A stretch of DNA of 50,594 nucleotides, from positions 1-50,594 of the forward strand of contig CAIVDC010000126.1 of the NCBI GenBank assembly GCA_903904605.1. Reading direction: 5' to 3'. Shown one piece after another: positions 42,649 to 50,594 of the stretch. The position numbers were made by a program, and so were the translations under genes. Each line of letters starts with the position of its first letter. Within the stretch, counting starts at the first letter, position 1. The DNA is from an uncultured Sterolibacterium sp. Lineage in GTDB: Bacteria > Pseudomonadota > Gammaproteobacteria > Burkholderiales > Rhodocyclaceae. Under the pieces are notes generated by a model. The model was not told where the DNA came from, did no database searches, and saw nothing but the letters and a program-made list of their open reading frames with translations.

Positions 42649-43683
42649 TCAGGCGGTTTCGTCGCCAGTCGGCTGGTCTTGCTCATAAGGCAGCGGCAGG
42701 AAGTTCAGTCGGGCGCCGGCAGGATTGTCGAGATGCACCTCCCCCGCTTCATGACAGGTGGACTGGACCACCGCCAGGGCTTCAAAGCCGCCCAGCGGCG
42801 AAGGCGAGACCAGCACGATGTTGCCGCAGGCCTGCGGGCCGGTCTCAGGCGCAAAAAGAGGGGCGCCGGAATAGGGCGGAATGCTCTCGATGCGGGCGCG
42901 ATACATGCGACGCTTGATCTTGCCGAGGTACTGGGTGCGCGCGACGATTTCCTGGCCGGGATAGCAGCCCTTGCTGAAGCTGACGCCGCCGATCAGTTCG
43001 AAATTCACCATTTGCGGCACGAACAGTTCCTGCGTCGCCGCCGTCACGCGGGGTATGCCGGCGACGATTTCAAGCCAGTGCCAGGCGGCCAGACCTGCGG
43101 GGCGGGCCAATTTCTCGGCCTGATGCCACACGGACTCAGCCTCTGCGGCGGGAACGGCGAGCAGATGGCGGTCGCCGCCCAGGCTGATCGCCCGACATTG
43201 GCCGACCGTCGTCACCGACATCGGCGCTGCCGGGGCTATCCCGAGCGATGCCAGTGCCGCAGCCGCATTCGGCCCGGACAGGCCGAGCAACACGGTCTGG
43301 TTGCTATCATCGGCGAGCTTGACCTTGGCGCGCAAGACGTACATCGAAAGTTTCTTCAGGATGGCCGGCAGGAGGTCGGCCGATAACGCGAGCAGTATTC
43401 CGGCTTCGCCAGGCCACATCAGAAAGGTCGCGAGCAGCCGCCCTTTGGCGCTGCATAGACCGCTACGGCGGGCGCCGTCGGCCGGCAGGGTCTTGACGTC
43501 GTTGGTCAGCAGATTGTTGAGGAAGGCGACTACATCTTCTCCGCCAGCCCGGATCAGTCCGAGATCGGCCAACGGGCAGATGATCGTGGCGGATCGGGCG
43601 CTCGCCAGTTCCCCCTCGGGATCGCCGAAGTCGTGAAAGTCGTGGCGGGCGCCTTGCTGCGTCAGGAAATCGATCCAGTTCAT
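42649..43683 (-). CDS. ygfZ: Folate-binding protein YgfZ
   Basis: A 344-residue member of the YgfZ/GcvT family that uses tetrahydrofolate to help maintain or repair certain Fe-S enzymes. The signature KGCYPGQEIVAR is intact, including the conserved Cys. The ATG at 43683 gives MNWIDFLTQQGARHDF. The frame continues upstream across mltG only on the antisense strand. It stops eight bases before the NRDE gene starts, so those two form an operon. It is divergent from mltG with about 70 bp between the starts. Confidence 0.93.
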   Translation of the reverse strand: MNWIDFLTQQGARHDFHDFGDPEGELASARSATIICPLADLGLIRAGGEDVVAFLNNLLTNDVKTLPADGARRSGLCSAKGRLLATFLMWPGEAGILLALSADLLPAILKKLSMYVLRAKVKLADDSNQTVLLGLSGPNAAAALASLGIAPAAPMSVTTVGQCRAISLGGDRHLLAVPAAEAESVWHQAEKLARPAGLAAWHWLEIVAGIPRVTAATQELFVPQMVNFELIGGVSFSKGCYPGQEIVARTQYLGKIKRRMYRARIESIPPYSGAPLFAPETGPQACGNIVLVSPSPLGGFEALAVVQSTCHEAGEVHLDNPAGARLNFLPLPYEQDQPTGDETA

Positions 43684-43753
43684 GGTCTGTGCGTACTGGG
43701 ATTGGGAGGCTTGCGTTATTATAGCGCCCGCAACTATCGGTCCTCTCTCTCCC

Positions 43754-44755
43754 ATGTCATTGTTGCGCCTTCTCAAGCGCTTGCTGCTCGTCCTGCTGCT
43801 CTCAGTCGTTGCCGCCTTAGGCGGCTTGGCCTGGTTCGCACTCCAGCCGCTATCACTGCCGGCAAGCCCGCTTGAGTTCAGCATTCCATCCGGACTTAGC
43901 TTGCGCTCCGCTTCGCAACAGATGTCCGAAGCCGGCCTGGGCTTCGCTCCCTGGCAATTTACCCTGCTGGCGCGTCTGGTCGGCAAATCGGCGCAGATCA
44001 AGGCCGGCAGTTACGAAGTGAGCCAGGGCGTGACGCCCTGGCTGCTGCTTGAAAAGCTGACGCGCGGCGACGTCACCCAGGCCGAAATCGTTTTCGTCGA
44101 GGGCAAGACTTTCCACCAGTTACGGGCGACACTCGACGCCAATCCGGCGCTGCGGCACGATACCGCCGGTCTCAGCGATGCAGCAATCCTGGCTCGTCTG
44201 GGCGCGGTCGAAGCGCATCCCGAGGGACTCTTTTTCCCGGACACCTATCTTTTCGCCAAGAACTCAAGCGACCTGGAGATACTCCAGCGCGCCTATCGCG
44301 CGATGCAGCGGCGGCTGAAACTTGAATGGGCGCGGCGCGATCCGGAGATCCCGCTCAATACCCCCTACGAAGCGCTGATCATGGCTTCCATCGTCGAAAA
44401 GGAAACTGGCCGCGCGGCCGACAGGGAACCGATCTCTGCGGTCTTTGCCAACCGCTTGCGCTTGGGAATGCAGCTCCAGACCGACCCGGCGGTGATTTAT
44501 GGCGTGGGCGAAAGATTCGACGGCAGCCTGAAGAAGCGCGACCTCGTCACCGACACCCCCTACAATACCTATACAAGGGGCGGCCTGCCCCCCACGCCGA
44601 TCGCCATGCCCGGGTTGGCAGCATTGCAGGCCGCGTTGCACCCGCCGAAGACGGCCATGCTTTATTTCGTGGCGCGCGGCGATGGATCGAGCGAGTTTTC
44701 TCGCACCCTGGACGAGCATAACCGGGCAGTGGCGAAATATCAGAGGGGAAGATAG
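43754..44755 (+). CDS. mltG: Endolytic murein transglycosylase MltG
   Basis: A 333-residue inner-membrane protein with an N-terminal membrane helix (about 9-29), a LysM-like region (PSGLSLRSASQQM, residues 45-57) and the YceG catalytic domain with ASIVEKETG (Glu215 in the catalytic position), QTDPAVIYG and YNTYTRGGLPPTPIAMPG. It cuts nascent glycan strands and sets their length. The ATG at 43754 gives the usual MSLLRLLKR start. tmk follows without a gap, as in many betaproteobacteria. Confidence 0.95.
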   Translation: MSLLRLLKRLLLVLLLSVVAALGGLAWFALQPLSLPASPLEFSIPSGLSLRSASQQMSEAGLGFAPWQFTLLARLVGKSAQIKAGSYEVSQGVTPWLLLEKLTRGDVTQAEIVFVEGKTFHQLRATLDANPALRHDTAGLSDAAILARLGAVEAHPEGLFFPDTYLFAKNSSDLEILQRAYRAMQRRLKLEWARRDPEIPLNTPYEALIMASIVEKETGRAADREPISAVFANRLRLGMQLQTDPAVIYGVGERFDGSLKKRDLVTDTPYNTYTRGGLPPTPIAMPGLAALQAALHPPKTAMLYFVARGDGSSEFSRTLDEHNRAVAKYQRGR

Positions 44756-45373
44756 TTGGTGCGCGGCAAGTTCATCACCCTTGAAGGCATTGATGGTGCA
44801 GGAAAGTCCACCCACCTTGGGTGGCTCGTGGACTACTTGAGCCAGCGCGGCCTCCGAGTGGTGGCAACGCGTGAACCGGGCGGAACGCCGCTCGGTGAAA
44901 AACTGCGCGCACTGCTGCTCGCCGAGTCGATGCATGTAGAAACCGAAGCGTTGCTGATGTTTGCGGCACGGCGCGAGCACCTTGACAAGATCATTTTGCC
45001 CGCGCTCGAGCAGGGCGACTGGGTGATTTCGGACCGATACAGCGATGCCAGCTTCGCCTACCAGGGTGGGGGCAGGGGACTCGATCGGGAAAAATTGGAA
45101 ACTCTCGAGGCTTGGGTGCAGGGCGGATTGAAGCCTGACCTCACGCTGCTCTTCGATGTGCCGACCGAGCTGGCCCATGCACGCCTGGCCCTGGCCGGCA
45201 ACGAGCCGGACCGCTTCGAAAGGGAGCAACAGGCTTTTTTTGATCGGGTGCGCCGCGCTTATCTTGACCGGGCTTTGCGTGAGCCCCGGCGCATCATCCG
45301 GATTGACGGAACCCGGTCGTTGGCGGAAATCAGGGCGGAACTGGAAAGAGTCCTCGAAGCGCTATGGCGATGA
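44756..45373 (+). CDS. tmk: Thymidylate kinase
   Basis: A 205-residue dTMP kinase (dTMP to dTDP). P-loop GIDGAGKST (residues 11-19), the [17 protein letters not shown] block and the LID region [14 protein letters not shown] are visible. There is no ATG: the frame starts TTG-GTG directly after the mltG stop codon, so the start is TTG at 44756 or GTG at 44759. AGAGGGGAAG lies at the right distance. It overlaps holB by ten bases and belongs to the mltG-tmk-holB-pilZ-tatD operon. Confidence 0.95.
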   Translation: MVRGKFITLEGIDGAGKSTHLGWLVDYLSQRGLRVVATREPGGTPLGEKLRALLLAESMHVETEALLMFAARREHLDKIILPALEQGDWVISDRYSDASFAYQGGGRGLDREKLETLEAWVQGGLKPDLTLLFDVPTELAHARLALAGNEPDRFEREQQAFFDRVRRAYLDRALREPRRIIRIDGTRSLAEIRAELERVLEALWR

Positions 45374-46419
45374 CGCTGTTCGACTGGCAGAAGCCCCTGT
45401 GGCAACGGCTCTTGGCTGATCGTGAAAAGCTTCCCCATGCCCTGCTCCTGGCCGGTCCAGAAGGTCTGGGGAAGCTCGCTTTCGGCCGGTCCTTGGCGGC
45501 GCGCCTGCTCTGCGAGCAGGCGCCGCAGGTGCCTGGCGGCATGGCCTGCGGCAAGTGCTCCGCCTGCATCTGGCTGGCTTCCGGCAATCATCCCGACTTT
45601 CGCTTGATCCAACCGGAGGATGACGACGAGGCTGAAGCGGCGGGCGATGGCGCTTCACTCCCGGCAGCGCCGCGCAAACCAGGGCAGGGCCAGATCCGTG
45701 TCGATCAGATCCGCTCCCTTGAGGATTTTGTATTCGTCGGCAGCCATCGCCACGGCAATCGGGTCGTGCTGATTGCACCCGCCGAGCTGATGAACCCGGC
45801 GGGTGCGAATTGTCTTCTTAAAATACTTGAAGAACCACCTTCAGGTGTATATTTTATATTGGTTTCGTCTCATTGGCGACGGCTCCTACCGACGGTCCTC
45901 AGCCGTTGCCGCAGCCTGGTTTTCGGCCGTCCAGACCAGGATGCCGCCGAGCGCTGGCTGGCAGGACAAGGGGTTTCGGCTGCCGCCGAGTTGCTTCAAC
46001 TGGCCGGTGGTGCTCCCCTGATCGCCGCCGACTGGGCAGAGCAGGGCAGGCTGGACGCCTATCGCAAAGTCATTGCGGCCCTCGCCGAGAAACCGGTCGA
46101 TCCCGTGGCGATGGCGGCCAAGTGGGCGGCATTGCTCAAGGCCGAGCAAGGTTTTGCCCTGCCGCAGTTGGTCGAGGCTGTGCAGAAATGGGTATTCGAC
46201 ATGGCCATGTTGAAGATTGCCGGCCACTGCCGTTATCACGAGGCTTGGCGCGGCCAGTTGGAGCAGCTGGCCGCAGCGGCATCTGGCACCGGACTCATGG
46301 CCTGCTACAATGACCTCTTGCGGATACGGGCCGTGGCGCGACATCCGCTCAACACGCAGTTGTTTCTAGAGGACATGGCGGCGCGCTATCTGCGGGCGCT
46401 GACAACAGGCAGATCATGA
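45364..46419 (+). CDS. holB: DNA polymerase III delta' subunit
   Basis: A 351-residue clamp-loader subunit. The degenerate P-loop [10 protein letters not shown] lacks the usual Thr/Ser after Lys, as often seen in delta'. The zinc site has Cys50, Cys62, Cys65 and Cys68 (CGKCSAC), followed by NHPDFRLI. The AAA sensor region contains [20 protein letters not shown] and LSRCRSL. The codons for the LLKILEEPP segment (45808-45875) are strikingly AT-rich compared with the rest of the gene. Its stop overlaps the pilZ start as ATGA. Confidence 0.95.
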   Translation: MAMTLFDWQKPLWQRLLADREKLPHALLLAGPEGLGKLAFGRSLAARLLCEQAPQVPGGMACGKCSACIWLASGNHPDFRLIQPEDDDEAEAAGDGASLPAAPRKPGQGQIRVDQIRSLEDFVFVGSHRHGNRVVLIAPAELMNPAGANCLLKILEEPPSGVYFILVSSHWRRLLPTVLSRCRSLVFGRPDQDAAERWLAGQGVSAAAELLQLAGGAPLIAADWAEQGRLDAYRKVIAALAEKPVDPVAMAAKWAALLKAEQGFALPQLVEAVQKWVFDMAMLKIAGHCRYHEAWRGQLEQLAAAASGTGLMACYNDLLRIRAVARHPLNTQLFLEDMAARYLRALTTGRS

Positions 46420-46787
46420 GCGATCAGGCGGCATCCCCCCCTAGCGCCGGGCGGCCGGGCGTGCTTTCTCTGAATATCAATTCGAAGACGGCTCTATTTA
46501 CCGCCTATATGCCGTTCCTAAAGCGAGGCGGGCTTTTCATTCCCACGACGCGGCCTTACGCGCTCGGCGATGAAATATTCATGCTGTTGACCCTGATGGA
46601 CGAACCCGCCCGCCTGCCGATCGCAGGTACCGTGGTCTGGGTGACGCCGGCCGGCGCCCAGGGTAGCAAAACCCAGGGCATCGGCATCCAGTTCAGCGAT
46701 GACGAGAGCGGGCAGGCCGCTAGAGCAAAGATCGAGACCCTGCTCGAGACTCACGCCGGCTCAAACCGACAGACCCATTCCATCTGA
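46416..46787 (+). CDS. pilZ: PilZ-domain protein (PilZ type IV pilus family)
   Basis: A 123-residue protein of the PilZ type that gave the domain its name. It includes LKRGGLFIPTTRPYALGDEI, LPIAGTVVWVTPAG and GIGIQFSDDESG. It lacks the RxxxR c-di-GMP motif at the N-terminus, like PilZ of Pseudomonas, which acts in type IV pilus assembly without binding the nucleotide. The position between holB and tatD matches that gene in many Proteobacteria. It is translationally coupled to holB. Confidence 0.9.
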   Translation: MSDQAASPPSAGRPGVLSLNINSKTALFTAYMPFLKRGGLFIPTTRPYALGDEIFMLLTLMDEPARLPIAGTVVWVTPAGAQGSKTQGIGIQFSDDESGQAARAKIETLLETHAGSNRQTHSI

Positions 46788-46794
46788 CCTTCCG

Positions 46795-47568
46795 ATGCTG
46801 GTCGATTCACATTGCCATCTCGACTTTCCCGAATTGGCCGGGAGAATTGACCAAATTCTTGAGTCGATGGCAGCGGCCGGCGTCGGCCATGCCCTCTGCG
46901 CGTGCGTAAGCATGGAGCGTTTCCCGGGCATGATCTCACTGGTGGCGGGGCATCCCGGGCTGTTCGCTGCGGTCGGCGTTCATCCCGACACGCGCGATCA
47001 GGTCGAACCTGATACCGCTAGGCTGGTCGAACTGGCCCGTCACCCCAAGGTGGTGGCCATCGGCGAGACCGGCCTCGACTATTTCCGCCAGGAAGGCGAT
47101 CTGGAGTGGCAGCGGGCACGTTTTCGCACCCATATCCAGGCCGCCCGAGAATCAGACAAGCCATTGATCATTCACACTAGGGCTGCCGCCAAGGACACCC
47201 TGCGCCTGATGCGCGAGGAGGGCGCGGATCGGGTCGGAGGCGTCATGCACTGCTTCACCGAGACGCTGGAGGTGGCGCTGGCCTCGATCGAAATGGGCTT
47301 CTGCATCTCCTTTTCCGGTATCGTCACCTTCAAGAACGCGCAGGATTTGAAGGAAGTGGCTAGACAACTGCCACTCGACCGGATACTGATCGAGACCGAC
47401 TCCCCCTATCTGGCCCCGGTGCCCCATCGCGGCCGGACCAACGAACCTGCTTACGTCTTTCACGTGGCGGAGGAGATCGCCCGACTGCGCGGCATTTCCA
47501 CGGAGGAGGTGGCACGGGCGACGACTCAGAACTTCTTCCGCCTGTTTCCTGCGGCTGAAGGCACATGA
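46795..47568 (+). CDS. TatD-family metal-dependent hydrolase
   Basis: A 257-residue TIM-barrel hydrolase. Metal ligands appear in DSHCHLD (His6, His8), IGETGLDYFR, LIIHTRAA, GVMHCFTE and LIETDSPYLAP. Family members are 3'-5' DNases or deoxyribonucleases. The YcfH-type, usually found next to pilZ and holB, is the likely subgroup. The ATG at 46795 gives MLVDSHCHLD, the canonical start. The stop overlaps the start of the ankyrin-repeat gene by four bases (ATGA). Confidence 0.93.
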   Translation: MLVDSHCHLDFPELAGRIDQILESMAAAGVGHALCACVSMERFPGMISLVAGHPGLFAAVGVHPDTRDQVEPDTARLVELARHPKVVAIGETGLDYFRQEGDLEWQRARFRTHIQAARESDKPLIIHTRAAAKDTLRLMREEGADRVGGVMHCFTETLEVALASIEMGFCISFSGIVTFKNAQDLKEVARQLPLDRILIETDSPYLAPVPHRGRTNEPAYVFHVAEEIARLRGISTEEVARATTQNFFRLFPAAEGT

Positions 47569-48215
47569 AGAGGCTGCGCCGTTCGATCATCTTGTTCGCC
47601 GCGGTTTGCGTCCTGTTGTCAGCCGGGCGCTCTTTTGCCGGAGCCTACGAGGACTTGCTTGCTGCGACGGAAAACGGCGACAGCGTCGTCGTCAGCGATC
47701 TCATTCGGCGGGGAATGGATGTCGACACCGTCGATCGGGAAGGGAACACCCTGCTGCTGCTGGCGGCCCGGGCCGGTCAGGGCGGTGTCGTAAAATTGTT
47801 ATTAAGAAACAGAGCCAATATATTGAAAGTAAATAAGTATGGAGATTCCGCCCTGATGCTGTCTGCGCTCAAGGGCCAGCTCGGGATTGTCCAAGCCCTG
47901 GTCGCCGCTGGCGCCGAAATAGACCCGGACGGCTGGACGCCGCTGATCTACGCTGCGCTAGAGGGCCATACGGAAATCGTCCGTTTTCTCCTGGAGAAAG
48001 GCGCCGATGTCGATGCCCGGGCACCGAACGGGGTCACCGCACTGATGGTGGCTTCCCGCAACGGGCATTTGGCGACGGTTGAACTGCTGCTTGAGCACGA
48101 GGCCGATCGCGACCTCAGCAATCAGCAAGGTGCTACGGCACTCGACTGGGCAAAGGCAGCGGGAAATAGCGACATTGCCGATCGCCTGCGCCTGACGGTG
48201 ACGCCGAAACCCTGA
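47565..48215 (+). CDS. Secreted ankyrin-repeat protein
   Basis: A 216-residue protein with a signal peptide (about 1-26, ending GRSFAGAYE) and four to five ankyrin repeats, for example GNTLLLLAARAGQGGVVKLL, GWTPLIYAALEGHTEIVRFL and GVTALMVASRNGHLATVELL. Such small periplasmic ankyrin proteins often follow tatD in betaproteobacteria, and the partner is unknown. In some bacteria they support catalase activity (AnkB). A stretch of about 58 bases at 47791-47848 is only about a quarter GC, in contrast to its surroundings. It is coupled to tatD by overlap. Confidence 0.88.
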   Translation: MKRLRRSIILFAAVCVLLSAGRSFAGAYEDLLAATENGDSVVVSDLIRRGMDVDTVDREGNTLLLLAARAGQGGVVKLLLRNRANILKVNKYGDSALMLSALKGQLGIVQALVAAGAEIDPDGWTPLIYAALEGHTEIVRFLLEKGADVDARAPNGVTALMVASRNGHLATVELLLEHEADRDLSNQQGATALDWAKAAGNSDIADRLRLTVTPKP

Positions 48216-48285
48216 TAGATGTTGCTCAAGTTTCTTGCGCAAGCACCGATAGAAGTTCTGTATTGGTAAAGAACCGAGGCCTCGC

Positions 48286-49017
48286 TTGAGCGAATCCGCT
48301 GCAACTTCGTCTGCCAACAGACGCAAACCGGAGCGTGATGATGACGCCTCGGAGGACGCATCCGTCGCCGACAGGCGCTGGCATCAGCGTCTGACCCGAT
48401 TTCTACGGACGAGGCCAGGCAAGACATTGGCCGCCGGCAAGAACTTTCTGAAGCGATTCGGATCTCGTTCTGCCGTTCCGGAGGAATCTGAGGACGCTGG
48501 GCAGGTCGGCCGGTCCGAAACCCTGCTAGCGGCGACAGAGGCGCCCGCCGCGCCTCGCCGGCGCTTGCGGCGCTTCCTGATGCTGCTCGGACTGGTCCTG
48601 CTGGCGGGTGGTCTGGGCATGGGCCTCGCCTACCGCCTGCTGTCACAGCTGCTCACCGACCAGGGCGCGAAACTTGAAAGCCAGCGCCAGGAGATCAGTG
48701 CAATAAAGCTTCAAGAACTGGCACAGGCCGGAAAGATGGCGGCGCTCGTGAAGAAATTCGAAGCTGAACAGCAGAAGTGCCTGGAAGCGGAGAAGCAGTT
48801 GAGGGACATCGCGCAAAATGGCCCAGAGGTGGCGGCGAAGGAGGCTCCGGTCCAGCCCGCCAAAGCTCCGCAGAAGCAAGAGAAAAGTGACGGCACCCGG
48901 AGCTTCAGGCCTTCCAGTTCCAGTACTTTCAGTCCGCCCAAGGTGGTCGACTGCAATGTCGTCGCCGGCGATCCCGGTGCACTGAAACGCTGTCTGGACC
49001 TTCTCAATCGCAAATAG
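48286..49017 (+). CDS. Single-pass membrane protein, unknown function
   Basis: A 243-residue protein. The charged cytoplasmic N-terminus (about 1-95, rich in Arg, Glu and Ala) is followed by one membrane helix (FLMLLGLVLLAGGLGMGLAYRLL, about 98-120), a coiled coil (about 125-175) and a Pro/Lys/Ser-rich tail with a conserved-looking end CNVVAGDPGALKRCLDLLNRK containing two cysteines. The start is a TTG at 48286 with GAGG eight bases upstream. No ATG suits. I do not recognise the family. It lies 70 bp after the ankyrin gene and could be its own unit. Confidence 0.7.
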   Translation: MSESAATSSANRRKPERDDDASEDASVADRRWHQRLTRFLRTRPGKTLAAGKNFLKRFGSRSAVPEESEDAGQVGRSETLLAATEAPAAPRRRLRRFLMLLGLVLLAGGLGMGLAYRLLSQLLTDQGAKLESQRQEISAIKLQELAQAGKMAALVKKFEAEQQKCLEAEKQLRDIAQNGPEVAAKEAPVQPAKAPQKQEKSDGTRSFRPSSSSTFSPPKVVDCNVVAGDPGALKRCLDLLNRK

Positions 49018-49280
49018 CCGGATCTGTGCGCTCTCGATGAATGCCCCGGTACGCCCGTTCAATGCGGCCAGGCCGCGTATCGCTTGAGTCGGGCAGGCCT
49101 ATGCTTTAAGGCAGGATGAGCAGGCGGTACTGACCTCAAGCCCGCGACGGACTTGGCGGCCTGCTTCATTCCATGTTTCAAATGAAATAAAGCCTCACCG
49201 GTTCCGACATACGCTTTTGAAGGCGCTCGGAGATGATGGTTCCACGCATCGTCGATGTGTCATTTGAAAGGTAAGCGATC

Positions 49281-49811
49281 ATGAATTTGTGCAATTTCAA
49301 GCCCCTTGTCGCTGCGGCCCTGGTAGCGACCAGCCTTGGCGCTGTCTCCGCTCGTGCCGAGGGAGTCTATCTCGGCGGCAGCCTGGGCGCGCCACAGTAC
49401 CAGGACAACGAAAATGGCATCACCGGGAAAGGCTCCGGCGTCAGCGGCAAGCTGTTCGCAGGCTACCAGGTGTCGCCGAACTTTGCGCTCGAGGTCGGTG
49501 TAGCCGACTTGGGCCATATCGACAATGCCACCGGCACTGTCAACGGACATGGTGAGTACCTCGATGCGGTGGGGCTTTTGCCCTTGAACAGCCAGTGGGC
49601 TCTGTTCGGAAGTGCCGGCATGACCCATGTCAATCTCGACACTTCCAATGGCGACGGCAGCGGCAACGGACTGAAGCTGGGCCTTGGTGCCGAGTATTCG
49701 CTAACCAGCAAGGTCGCCTTGCGCGGCGAGTGGGAGCGCTATAGACCGGATGTGTTCAATGACACTCCGAACATCGACCAGTACACCGTGGGCCTGCGCG
49801 CCGCCTTCTGA
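49281..49811 (+). CDS. Small outer-membrane beta-barrel protein
   Basis: A 176-residue protein with a signal peptide (about 1-26, ending SARAEG) and an eight-strand OmpA/OmpX-like barrel: GVYLGGSLG, GVSGKLFAGYQVSPNFALEVGVADLG, WALFGSAGMTH, LKLGLGAEYSLTSKVALRGEWERY, and a C-terminal strand ending in Phe (YTVGLRAAF), the BAM recognition signal. It could have a structural or adhesion role. An AAAGG ribosome-binding site precedes the ATG. The 260 bp upstream hold no gene and presumably carry its promoter. A hairpin follows. Confidence 0.87.
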   Translation: MNLCNFKPLVAAALVATSLGAVSARAEGVYLGGSLGAPQYQDNENGITGKGSGVSGKLFAGYQVSPNFALEVGVADLGHIDNATGTVNGHGEYLDAVGLLPLNSQWALFGSAGMTHVNLDTSNGDGSGNGLKLGLGAEYSLTSKVALRGEWERYRPDVFNDTPNIDQYTVGLRAAF

Positions 49812-49832
49812 GCGCCCGGAATGCTCCTGCGG

Positions 49833-49868
49833 GCCTCATCAACTCCGGTGAGGCTTTTCTCACCGGAG
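49833..49868 (+). terminator. Hairpin terminator after the barrel gene
   Basis: Two alternative stems overlap. GCCTCA (49833-49838) pairs with TGAGGC (49849-49854) and is followed by TTTTCT. CTCCGGTGAG (49843-49852) pairs exactly with CTCACCGGAG (49859-49868). The first has the form of a weak rho-independent terminator. The second is a stronger hairpin without a T tract. Confidence 0.55.
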
Positions 49869-49936
49869 GCGATAGAGCCTTCTTTCCTCCAACACCAGGC
49901 CGCTTGTTCCCGCTCGGCCTTTTCTCGAGGTACTCC

Positions 49937-50428
49937 ATGATCTCCGCTCTTGTCGACTACCTTGCAAGGTTCTACCAGGATGGCAATTTAACCCAGGTCG
50001 AGGCGATCACGCGGAGTATGCTCGCCGCGGTCCCTGACGATAGGGTTGCACTCCAGTTTCTCGGACTGACGCTGTTTCAGCAGGGCTACCTCGATGACGC
50101 ACAGAAAACATTCGAAAGGGTTGCCGCCGATCAGGACCATGAGGCGGCATGGGATGCCCGCCGCGTCTGCGAACCCGCCCATGTCGCCTCATTTCGGGCG
50201 GCAACTCGGATGCATTCGGGGCTGGCTGAAGGCTGGTATCAAATCGCCTTAGCCCTGAATAGTTTCGGATTTCAAAAACCGGCGAGCCGCGCGTTCCAGG
50301 CTGCGCTGGCCGCACGCGGTTTGACACAGCTCGGTAATGGGTCCGCGGATGCATGCTCCGGATTAAGCATCGATCGCCGCATCTCCCGCAGGCGGGAACT
50401 CGTCCGGGCACGGTCTGATCCAGCCTAG
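49937..50428 (+). CDS. Tetratricopeptide-repeat protein
   Basis: A 163-residue protein without a signal peptide. Two or three TPR units are readable (DGNLTQVEAITRSMLAAVPD, VALQFLGLTLFQQGYLDDAQ, AEGWYQIALALNSFGFQKPA). The last 35 residues are Arg-rich and carry no repeat. The ATG at 49937 has GAGG seven bases upstream. An in-frame TTG at 49904 is less likely. Its role and partner are unknown. Nothing is assigned between its stop codon and the next frame at 50500. Confidence 0.65.
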   Translation: MISALVDYLARFYQDGNLTQVEAITRSMLAAVPDDRVALQFLGLTLFQQGYLDDAQKTFERVAADQDHEAAWDARRVCEPAHVASFRAATRMHSGLAEGWYQIALALNSFGFQKPASRAFQAALAARGLTQLGNGSADACSGLSIDRRISRRRELVRARSDPA

Positions 50429-50499
50429 CAGAGACGGGTACTCCGAGGGTATCCTTACTCAGCAGTCGCCAATATAGGCGACAGAAGGTGCTTGGAAGA

Positions 50500-50594
50500 A
50501 TGAGCGAATCAGATTCGGCATTTGCTGTAGCAGAGATAGCTGCGCGGCGATTTTCTCTGCCAATTGTTCACCCTTTCGCAAAGGCCGCCTGGCG
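50500..50594 (+). CDS. Partial reading frame cut by the window end
   Basis: An ATG at 50500 preceded by TTGGAAGA opens a frame that stays open for 31 codons to the edge. The product begins MSESDSAFAVAEIAARRF. The start and ribosome-binding site look real but the piece is too short to name. The pattern of hydrophobic residues loosely recalls the N-terminal domain of GspE/PilB-type ATPases, which is a weak hint only. Confidence 0.4.
   Translation, partial: MSESDSAFAVAEIAARRFSLPIVHPFAKAAW

Overview
The window looks like a chromosomal segment of a GC-rich, facultatively or strictly anaerobic betaproteobacterium. I infer this from the housekeeping gene order mltG-tmk-holB-pilZ-tatD, the gspCDEFGHIJKLMN order with a separate gspAB pair, and the style of the multiheme cytochromes. 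A relative of Rhodocyclales or Sterolibacteriaceae would fit, but I cannot place it more closely from sequence alone. No tRNA, rRNA or CRISPR array is visible.

Layout. 1-3.0 kb is a scarred defence region: the tail of an IS4-type transposase, a restriction-endonuclease-like remnant fused to an inverted remnant of another gene, and an intact AbiEi/AbiEii toxin-antitoxin pair with two operator repeats that bracket its promoter. 3.3-7.0 kb holds katG and a zinc alcohol dehydrogenase. 7.0-11.7 kb is a minus-strand cluster: cyclopropane-fatty-acid-synthase-like methyltransferase, geranylgeranyl-reductase-like flavoprotein, a 41-residue small protein, then a SufC-like ATPase and a SufB/D-like scaffold of the short, minimal type. 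A truncated polyamine-binding-protein gene lies at its end. I regard this cluster as the best candidate for an undescribed system.

12-40 kb is one functional block for extracellular electron transfer and protein export. gspA and gspB face away from mtrA (periplasmic decaheme) and mtrB (outer-membrane porin). Three OmcA/MtrC-type decaheme lipoproteins follow, with a secreted helix-hairpin-helix protein and a lipoprotein prolyl isomerase among them. Together these encode 40 heme-binding motifs. A complete gspC-N operon then runs back towards them on the minus strand. Type II secretion is known in Shewanella to move MtrC and OmcA to the cell surface, so the two systems plausibly work together. 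Three promoters in the block carry FNR-like TTGAC-N4-(G/A)TCAA palindromes, which suggests anaerobic induction. No inner-membrane quinol dehydrogenase such as CymA is present here.

40.5-50.6 kb is mostly housekeeping: tadA, an L,D-transpeptidase fused to an acetyltransferase, a TANGO2-like NRDE protein, ygfZ, mltG, tmk, holB, a PilZ protein, tatD, an ankyrin-repeat protein, an unknown membrane protein, a small outer-membrane barrel, a TPR protein and the start of a further reading frame cut by the window edge.
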